Shown here: one piece after another, positions 6,963 through 11,563 of the stretch | Position numbering within the stretch: the stretch's first letter is position 1 | Layout: the number at the start of each line of letters is the position of its first letter | Assembly (NCBI RefSeq): GCF_900540665.1 | Contig: NZ_UQGV01000074.1 | Coordinates: forward strand, 1-11,563 | Source: an uncultured Catenibacterium sp. | GTDB taxonomy: Bacteria > Bacillota_I > Bacilli_A > Erysipelotrichales > Coprobacillaceae | DNA: 11,563 bases | Direction of reading: 5' to 3' | The notes under the pieces: generated by a model | Seen by the model: only the letters and a program-made list of their open reading frames with translations | Told to the model about the DNA's origin: nothing | The model's database searches: none | Position numbers and translations under genes: made by a program

Positions 6963-6990
6963 TTGAAAGATATCTTTATAAGTGTATAAT
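6963..6990 (+). promoter_or_regulatory. Promoter of the pot operon
   Basis: TTGAAA (6963-6968, 5 of 6) and TATAAT (6985-6990, 6 of 6) are separated by 16 bp, a strong housekeeping-type promoter. The predicted start is near 6997, leaving a leader of about 50 bases. An inverted repeat TTGTT (6995-6999) and AACAA (7010-7014) straddles the start point, and 18-bp repeats flank the promoter, so repression is likely. Confidence 0.85.
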
Positions 6991-7016
6991 ATTGTTGTTT
7001 GATTAAGTGAACAAAA

Positions 7017-7034
7017 AGTTAATTATATAAAACA
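7017..7034 (+). repeat. Direct repeat copy 2, candidate pot operator in the leader
   Basis: AGTTAATTATATAAAACA, 16 of 18 identical to copy 1 and exactly 90 bp downstream of it. It lies in the predicted 5' leader and ends directly before the regulator's ribosome site GGGAGG (7035-7040). Both copies are also linked to the decamer ACAAAAAGTT (6942-6951 and 7011-7020). AT-rich DNA makes chance matches easier, so this is a candidate only. Confidence 0.45.
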
Positions 7035-7045
7035 GGGAGGATTAG

Positions 7046-7579
7046 ATGGATCTCGGAAGGAAAATTAAGCAGCTGCGCCTTGCGAATGACTTAACGCTTG
7101 AAGAATTAGCAAACCGTAGTGAATTATCAAAAGGTTTCCTCTCCCAGGTTGAAAGAAATCTAACATCACCATCTGTCGCAACACTTGATGATATTCTTGA
7201 AGCATTAGGCACTAATCTTCATGATTTCTTTGATCAGCAGGAGGATGAACAGCTTGTCTTTGGCGAGAAGGATTTTTTTGTGAATGAACAGGATGATTAC
7301 ATCATTCACTATATTGTACCAAATGCTCAGAAAAATGAGATGGAACCTATTCTTATTGAACTAGAAAAGGGTAAACGTTCAATGAAGATGGAACCTCACG
7401 GTGGAGAAGAGTTTGGTTATGTATTAGAAGGTAAAGTAGTTCTTCATTATGGGATGCGAGAAGAAATTGTTAAAAAGGGTGAAACATTTTATTTGAAGGG
7501 CACACGTGCACATTATTTAGAAAATCAGTGGGAAAGAAAGGCGAGAGTGATCTGGATTTCTACACCACCATTATTTTAA
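7046..7579 (+). CDS. XRE-cupin transcriptional regulator (PuuR-like) of the pot operon
   Basis: A 177-residue two-domain regulator. An XRE-type helix-turn-helix covers about 4-62, with LTLEELANRSELSKGFLSQVER (17-38) as the DNA-binding helices. A cupin domain covers about 100-174, with the metal or ligand motif reduced to His118 and Glu122 (PHGGEEFGYVLEG) plus His156 (RAHYLEN). This is the architecture of E. coli PuuR and of many regulators placed before polyamine transporter genes. By that analogy it probably senses putrescine, spermidine or a related metabolite and controls its own operon; this is inferred. The start has GGGAGG (7035-7040) 5 bases upstream. potA begins 13 bp after its stop. 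The flanking 18-bp repeats and the inverted repeat at the start point are its most likely binding sites. Confidence 0.9.
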   Translation: MDLGRKIKQLRLANDLTLEELANRSELSKGFLSQVERNLTSPSVATLDDILEALGTNLHDFFDQQEDEQLVFGEKDFFVNEQDDYIIHYIVPNAQKNEMEPILIELEKGKRSMKMEPHGGEEFGYVLEGKVVLHYGMREEIVKKGETFYLKGTRAHYLENQWERKARVIWISTPPLF

Positions 7580-7592
7580 TGAGGAGAGTTTT

Positions 7593-8636
7593 ATGAAGAA
7601 AATTATTGAATTAGATAATCTGACTAAATCGTTTGATGGCCAGGTCATCCTAAAAGGAATTCACCTAGACATCTATGAAAATGAATTCGTAACACTTCTA
7701 GGTCCAAGTGGATGCGGAAAAACAACTACACTAAGAATCATGGCAGGATTTGAAGAACCTGAATCAGGTACTGTATTATTCGATGGTATGAACATGGAAG
7801 GTGTACCACCTTATAAGAGAGAATTAAATACTGTCTTCCAGAAGTATGCTTTATTCCCACATATGGATGTTTATGATAATGTAGCTTTTGGTTTACATAT
7901 TAAGAAGATGCCTGATGAAATCATTGATCATAAAGTAAGAAGAATGCTGGAACTTGTAGGTTTAAAGGGCTTTGAAGAAAGAAATATTTCTCAGTTATCT
8001 GGTGGTCAGCAGCAGCGTGTTGCGATTGCAAGAGCTCTTGTTAATGAACCAAAAGTACTTCTTCTTGATGAACCATTAGGTGCACTTGACTTAAAACTAA
8101 GAAAAACAATGCAGATTGAATTAAAGAAGATTCAGCAGCAGGTAGGTATTACTTTCGTTTATGTTACTCATGATCAGGAAGAAGCACTTACTATGTCTGA
8201 TAAGATTGTTGTTATGAATGAAGGCATGATTCAACAGATTGGATCACCTACAGATATCTATAATGAACCAGAAAATAGATTTGTTGCAAACTTCATTGGT
8301 GAATCTAATATTGTAGAAGGTCATTTCATCAAGGATTATCTTGTTGAATGGCATGGCCAGCAGTTTGAATGTGTAGATAAGGGATTTGAAGAAGGTCAGG
8401 AAGTAGATATTGTATTACGTCCTGAAGACTTAGATATTGTAGAACCAGGTAGAGGTAAAATTGCAGGTGAAGTCGTATCTGTTATCTTTAAAGGGGTACA
8501 CTATGAAATCATGGTACGTACAGAAAATCAGGACTATAAGATTCATACAACAGATTTAACAGAAGTAGGAAAGAAAGTAGATTTAGATTTCTGGCCTGAA
8601 GATATTCATGTCATGGAACCAATGGGTACTTATTAA
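7593..8636 (+). CDS. potA: Spermidine/putrescine ABC transporter ATP-binding protein PotA
   Basis: The ATPase of a polyamine importer, 347 residues, working as a dimer on the inner face of the membrane with PotB and PotC. All ABC motifs are intact: Walker A GPSGCGKT (37-44), Q-loop Gln83, signature LSGGQQQR (135-142), Walker B VLLLDEP (155-161), D-loop GALD and H-loop His193. The C-terminal part from about 235 is the TOBE regulatory domain, with VDIVLRPEDLDI (271-282) typical of the PotA/MalK/FbpC group. It is about 30 residues shorter than E. coli PotA. GAGGAGA (7581-7587) is the ribosome site. Its TAA shares one base with the potB ATG. Specificity is taken from the neighbours, since the ATPase alone would not separate polyamine from other TOBE-type importers. 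Confidence 0.95.
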   Translation: MKKIIELDNLTKSFDGQVILKGIHLDIYENEFVTLLGPSGCGKTTTLRIMAGFEEPESGTVLFDGMNMEGVPPYKRELNTVFQKYALFPHMDVYDNVAFGLHIKKMPDEIIDHKVRRMLELVGLKGFEERNISQLSGGQQQRVAIARALVNEPKVLLLDEPLGALDLKLRKTMQIELKKIQQQVGITFVYVTHDQEEALTMSDKIVVMNEGMIQQIGSPTDIYNEPENRFVANFIGESNIVEGHFIKDYLVEWHGQQFECVDKGFEEGQEVDIVLRPEDLDIVEPGRGKIAGEVVSVIFKGVHYEIMVRTENQDYKIHTTDLTEVGKKVDLDFWPEDIHVMEPMGTY

Positions 8637-9505
8637 TGAAACAGTATAAAAAGCTCATTACACCTTATGTCCTATTTCTATTCCTGTTAACTGTATTGCC
8701 GATGGTGTTGATTGTATTCTATGCTTTTACGCAAAAGGCATCTGCAATCAAGACATTTGAATTTACATTCGCTAACTTTGCGAAGTTCTTTGATCCAATC
8801 TTTGTCCAGGTATTAATTAAATCATTTGGGCTGGGATTACTTACTACATTAATCTGTTTGTTAATTGGTTATCCAGTGGCTTTTATGATTTCTAAGTGTA
8901 AACAGCATACTCAGACTATTCTTATTATGCTTATTACTATTCCAACATGGATCAACCTTTTAATGCGTACTTATGCATGGGTTTCTATTTTATCTAGAAA
9001 CGGTATTTTAAATAACATCCTAGGAATGCTAGGCTTAGGCTCATTTAGAATGTTATATACTGATGGGGCAGTCGCAATTGGAATGATTTATAACTTCCTC
9101 CCATTTATGATTCTGCCAATCCATACATCTTTAACTAACATGGATCCTTCACTTGTAGAAGCAGCTTATGACCTAGGTGCAAATAAAATTACTGCCTTCT
9201 TTAAAATTACTTTTAAACTATCACTTGGAGGCGTTTTAACTGGTATTACAATGGTATTCTTACCAGCTATCAGTGAATTCGTTATTCCGAAGATGTTAGG
9301 GGGAGGACAGTATTCATTGATTGGTAACTTCATTGAAAACCAGTTCATCACTGTTGGTAACTGGCATTTCGGTAGTGCTGTATCACTCATCTTAGGTGTA
9401 ATTGTTATTATTTCTATGGCACTCATCTATCGTGCTGAGAAGAAGACAAATAATGAAATTGAACAGGGAGGACTTACTAATGCGAAAAGAAAAAAAGCTC
9501 AGTAA
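8636..9505 (+). CDS. potB: Spermidine/putrescine ABC transporter permease PotB
   Basis: A 289-residue integral membrane permease, one half of the polyamine channel. Hydrophobic segments lie at about 9-31, 62-86, 94-118, 143-164, 196-219 and 248-266, the usual six. The cytoplasmic coupling loop (EAA motif) that docks on PotA is EAAYDLGANKITAFFKITF (175-193), with the usual Gly181. PotB-like features include LMRTYAWVSILSRNG (109-123) and PAISEFVIPKMLGG. The tail after about 267 is charged and hydrophilic and overlaps the start of potC by 26 bases. The start overlaps the potA stop (TAATG), suggesting translational coupling. Length is close to E. coli PotB. Confidence 0.94.
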   Translation: MKQYKKLITPYVLFLFLLTVLPMVLIVFYAFTQKASAIKTFEFTFANFAKFFDPIFVQVLIKSFGLGLLTTLICLLIGYPVAFMISKCKQHTQTILIMLITIPTWINLLMRTYAWVSILSRNGILNNILGMLGLGSFRMLYTDGAVAIGMIYNFLPFMILPIHTSLTNMDPSLVEAAYDLGANKITAFFKITFKLSLGGVLTGITMVFLPAISEFVIPKMLGGGQYSLIGNFIENQFITVGNWHFGSAVSLILGVIVIISMALIYRAEKKTNNEIEQGGLTNAKRKKAQ

Positions 9506-10268
9506 AGTGATCATTATTTCACTTTGTATGGTCTTCCTCTATTTCCCGATATTTATTATGGCAGTTTTCTCATTTAATAGTGCCAAGTCTTTGTCACATT
9601 TTGGTGGTTTTTCAGGACGCTGGTATGTACAGTTATTTAATAACACACAGTTATTAAATGCCATCTTTGTATCAGTAAGTATAGCAGTCATTGCGACTAT
9701 CTGTTCAGTCGTTTTAGGAACTATCACTGCTATTGCATTATCTAAATCTAAAAAGACTGTAAGAACACTTGTACAGCAGGTGAACAATCTGCCAATCATG
9801 AACCCTGAAATCGTTACAGCTATTTCTTTGATGTTATTATTTAGCTTTGTGAACTTTGAAAAGGGTTATATGACAATGCTACTTGCGCATATTGCATTCT
9901 GTACACCATATGTTATTACGAATGTTTATCCTAAAGTAAAGCAGTTAGATGATAATCTAGCAGATGCGGCAATGGATTTAGGGGCAACACCTTTTCAGAC
10001 ATTGACAAAGGTGATTATTCCTCAAATCAAGCCTGGTATCTTTGCAGGAGCACTTTTATCATTTACTATGAGTTTTGATGATTTCATCATTTCATACTTT
10101 GTATCTGGTAATGGTGTAGAAAATATTTCTATCGTCGTATATAACATGTCTAAACGTGTTGATCCAAGTATCTATGCGTTATCTACAGTAATTCTAGTCG
10201 TTATTTTATTAGGGGTATTATTAAGCACTTTTGTACCATATATTTATTTAAAGAAGAGAGAGGGTTAA
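9480..10268 (+). CDS. potC: Spermidine/putrescine ABC transporter permease PotC
   Basis: A 262-residue permease, the second channel subunit; E. coli PotC is about the same length. Hydrophobic segments lie at about 8-33, 61-88, 108-126, 132-148, 186-208 and 233-256. The EAA coupling loop is DAAMDLGATPFQTLTKVIIPQI (162-183), with the conserved Gly168 and Pro181, and SFDDFIISYFVSG (198-210) is typical of PotC. The start at 9480 is chosen because GGGAGGA (9466-9472) lies 7 bases upstream and the protein then begins MRKEKK followed by the first membrane helix, as in homologues. A frame reaching back to 9402 would add 26 residues read across the potB tail and is rejected. The gene begins 26 bases before the end of potB. 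Confidence 0.94.
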   Translation: MRKEKKLSKVIIISLCMVFLYFPIFIMAVFSFNSAKSLSHFGGFSGRWYVQLFNNTQLLNAIFVSVSIAVIATICSVVLGTITAIALSKSKKTVRTLVQQVNNLPIMNPEIVTAISLMLLFSFVNFEKGYMTMLLAHIAFCTPYVITNVYPKVKQLDDNLADAAMDLGATPFQTLTKVIIPQIKPGIFAGALLSFTMSFDDFIISYFVSGNGVENISIVVYNMSKRVDPSIYALSTVILVVILLGVLLSTFVPYIYLKKREG

Positions 10269-10271
10269 AAA

Positions 10272-11318
10272 ATGAAAAAGCTATTTAAAGGAATACTATG
10301 CGTTGCAGTTATTTGCGGCCTAATGACTGGGTGTGGGTCAAAAAACTATAAACACACATTAAAAGTATTCAACTGGGGTGTATACGCTGATATGGATGTT
10401 ATTAAGGCATTCCAGGATGAATATGATTGTAAGGTTATTTATGAAACATTTGATTCAAACGAATCAATGTATACTAAATTATTAGGTGGTAACCAGTATG
10501 ATGTATTAGTACCATCAGATTATATGATTGAACGTATGATCAAGGAAAATCTTTTACAGAAGATTGACTGGTCTAAGATTACAAATAAGAAATCATTAGA
10601 TACTAAAGTATTAAACCAGCAGTTCGATCCTAACAACGAATACTGGGTACCTTATTTCTGTGGTAACGTAGGTATCGTTTATAACAAAACACAGGTTAAA
10701 AAAGAAGATTTAAAAGCAGGATGGGAAATTTTACGTAATACTAAGTACAAGGGTAACCTTTATATGTATGACTCTGAAAGAGACTCTATGATGGTTGCTT
10801 TAAAGGCTTTAGGATACTCTATGAATACAACTAATGAAAATGAAATCCAGGCTGCTTTCAATTGGTTGGTAGAACAGAGAAATACTATGGATCCTACATA
10901 TGCAACAGATGATTCTATCGATAACATGAAGAATGGTGAAAAAGCACTTTGTGTTATGTATTCAGGTGATGCTGCAGATGTAATGAAAGAAAATCCTGAT
11001 ATGGGCTTCTATATGCCAGAAGAAGGTACTAACTATTGGTTTGATGGATTTGTTATCTCTAAGGATTGTAAGAATACAGATATGGCTAATAAATTCATTA
11101 ACTATATGATTTCTGATAAGAACGCATTCTTAAATACACAGGAAGTAGGTTATTTAACTACTAATACTGTAGCAGCTGCAAAAGCTAGAAAGAAAGAATT
11201 TAAGAATAACAACGCTTATAGCATGCGTGTTGGACCAAAGGATGAATGTTTTAACTACCAGGATACTAAGACTAAAGAAATGTTTAGTAGTTACTGGACA
11301 AAAGTAAAAGCAAAATAA
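10272..11318 (+). CDS. potD: Spermidine/putrescine-binding lipoprotein PotD
   Basis: The extracellular substrate-binding protein of the importer, 348 residues, the same length as E. coli PotD. The N terminus is a lipoprotein signal: Lys2-Lys3, a hydrophobic core (7-17) and LMTGC with Cys21 as the lipidated residue; Met at -3 is slightly unusual. The mature part starts with TLKVFNWGVYADMDVIKAF (29-47), the polyamine-binding family signature with Trp35 and Tyr38. Later pocket candidates are Asp167/Glu169/Asp171 (MYDSERD) and Trp256 and Asp258 (NYWFDGF). Whether it prefers spermidine or putrescine cannot be decided here. GAGAGGG (10258-10264) inside the potC end is the ribosome site, and the gap to potC is 3 bp. 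Being last, with its own strong terminator behind it, it closes the operon. Confidence 0.95.
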   Translation: MKKLFKGILCVAVICGLMTGCGSKNYKHTLKVFNWGVYADMDVIKAFQDEYDCKVIYETFDSNESMYTKLLGGNQYDVLVPSDYMIERMIKENLLQKIDWSKITNKKSLDTKVLNQQFDPNNEYWVPYFCGNVGIVYNKTQVKKEDLKAGWEILRNTKYKGNLYMYDSERDSMMVALKALGYSMNTTNENEIQAAFNWLVEQRNTMDPTYATDDSIDNMKNGEKALCVMYSGDAADVMKENPDMGFYMPEEGTNYWFDGFVISKDCKNTDMANKFINYMISDKNAFLNTQEVGYLTTNTVAAAKARKKEFKNNNAYSMRVGPKDECFNYQDTKTKEMFSSYWTKVKAK

Positions 11319-11326
11319 CAACGATT

Positions 11327-11367
11327 ATGGTGATTCTAAAAATTAGAATCACCATTTTTCTTTCTTT
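11327..11367 (+). terminator. Intrinsic terminator of the pot operon
   Basis: Left arm 11327-11339 and right arm 11343-11355 are perfectly complementary over 13 bp with an AAA loop (11340-11342), followed by a T-rich run (11355-11359, then CTTTCTTT). It begins 8 bases after the potD stop, so unlike the rnc and tyrA terminators it lies fully outside the coding sequence. Confidence 0.93.
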
Positions 11368-11377
11368 GTAAGCATTC

Positions 11378-11394
11378 TCTTAGGAGTTCTAAGA
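11378..11394. repeat. Small inverted repeat with TCTTAG/CTAAGA arms
   Basis: TCTTAG (11378-11383) and CTAAGA (11389-11394) form a perfect 6-bp stem around GAGTT. A related weaker element, TTAG (11454-11457) with CTAA (11467-11470), lies about 75 bp downstream, and both share AGTTCTAA. Function is unknown; it may be an operator or chance in AT-rich DNA. Confidence 0.35.
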
Positions 11395-11427
11395 AAAAAT
11401 CATAATTTTTTTGCTCAAAAAAACCTT

Positions 11428-11453
11428 GTGTTTATCAAGATAAATGTAAACAC
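11428..11453. repeat. Nested inverted repeats upstream of the tRNA promoter
   Basis: GTGTTTA (11428-11434) and TAAACAC (11447-11453) are perfect 7-bp inverted arms. Overlapping them, TTTATC (11431-11436) and GATAAA (11439-11444) form a second perfect 6-bp inverted repeat around AA. The element lies 25 bp before the tRNA -35. It contains no reading frame of note. It could be a protein-binding site; no specific regulator is recognised. Confidence 0.4.
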
Positions 11454-11477
11454 TTAGAAAAAAGTTCTAAAAACCCC

Positions 11478-11506
11478 TTGCATTATCTTTAAATACATAG
11501 TATAGT
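11478..11506 (+). promoter_or_regulatory. Stable-RNA promoter for the tRNA
   Basis: TTGCAT (11478-11483) and TATAGT (11501-11506, 5 of 6) are separated by 17 bp. A-tracts at 11458-11463 and 11469-11473 sit where an UP element would lie. The predicted start is near 11513, giving a leader of about 17 bases before the tRNA. The -35 matches the consensus at only 3 of 6 positions, so the call rests partly on its position before the tRNA. Confidence 0.6.
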
Positions 11507-11529
11507 ATACAAGCAATCTCGATTGCGAC

Positions 11530-11563
11530 GGTTCCATAGCCAAGTTGGTAAGGCAGAAGACTG
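11530..11563 (+). tRNA. tRNA-Cys (probable), 5' part, cut by the window edge
   Basis: The first 34 bases of a tRNA fit the standard numbering exactly: acceptor strand GGTTCCA (1-7), TA (8-9), D arm GCC...GGC with loop AAGTTGGTAA (10-25), A26, anticodon strand GAAGA (27-31), C32, T33 and G34. The window therefore ends on the wobble base. The run CATAGCCAAG...GGTAAGGCAGA is characteristic of bacterial tRNA-Cys, whose anticodon GCA also begins with G. The anticodon itself is not visible, so the amino acid is inferred. The other half, and any further tRNAs, lie beyond the edge. Confidence 0.8.

Noticed and set aside
6998..7045. A structured RNA or riboswitch in the pot operon leader
   Set aside because: The leader of about 50 bases is AT-rich with only weak pairing; protein operators explain the repeats better.
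9166..9426. Minus-strand open frames inside potB and potC (9166-9426 and 9539-9799)
   Set aside because: Antisense shadows of membrane-segment codons, without start signals.
9402..9479. potC start at 9402
   Set aside because: It would add 26 residues read out of frame through potB; 9480 has a strong GGGAGGA and matches the length of PotC.
11319..11529. A small gene between potD and the tRNA
   Set aside because: Only a 14-codon frame through the terminator hairpin was seen, without a ribosome site; the rest is AT-rich non-coding DNA.
1..11563. CRISPR array, insertion sequence, prophage or defence island
   Set aside because: No regularly spaced repeats, transposase, integrase, terminal inverted repeats or defence-type genes were seen; every full-length gene belongs to a known housekeeping or transport family.

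Overview
The window looks like ordinary chromosome from a low-GC Gram-positive bacterium (Bacillota). Evidence: AT-rich genes with strong AGGAGG-type ribosome sites, short intergenic gaps, U-tract intrinsic terminators, a recG-plsX-rnc cluster, and a lipoprotein polyamine-binding protein. The compact cluster without fapR, fabD, fabG or acpP, and the overall gene style, would suit an Erysipelotrichia-like gut anaerobe. That placement is inference and cannot be settled from the sequence alone.

Layout. Positions 1-119 hold the unrecognised C-terminal end of a plus-strand gene. It converges on a minus-strand HAD-family phosphatase gene (151-744), and the two share a 16-bp bidirectional terminator hairpin. 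Divergent from the HAD gene is a plus-strand unit recG-plsX-rnc (815-4515): a replication-fork helicase, phospholipid-synthesis acyltransferase and RNase III, closed by a terminator whose loop holds the rnc stop codon. A promoter at about 4549-4577 starts a second unit, pncB-tyrA (4618-6902), joining NAD salvage to prephenate dehydrogenase with a 4-base ATGA overlap. It ends in a strong terminator, again with the stop codon in the loop.

The third unit (7046-11318) is a polyamine-transport operon: an XRE-cupin regulator followed by potA, potB, potC and potD. It is driven by a near-consensus promoter (TTGAAA, 16 bp, TATAAT) flanked by two 18-bp direct repeats 90 bp apart that are plausible operators for the regulator. 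PotA powers import, PotB and PotC form the channel, PotD is the membrane-anchored binding protein, and the regulator probably senses polyamine or a catabolite. After a strong terminator, about 170 bp of AT-rich, A-tract-rich DNA with nested inverted repeats leads to a stable-RNA-type promoter and the first 34 bases of a tRNA, probably tRNA-Cys, cut by the window edge at the wobble base.

I saw no mobile element, CRISPR array, phage gene, frameshifted gene or obviously novel system. The points most worth checking are a Phe in place of Ser/Thr in HAD motif II, an Asn at a metal-binding Asp position of RNase III, the paired repeats at the pot promoter, and the structured DNA before the tRNA.
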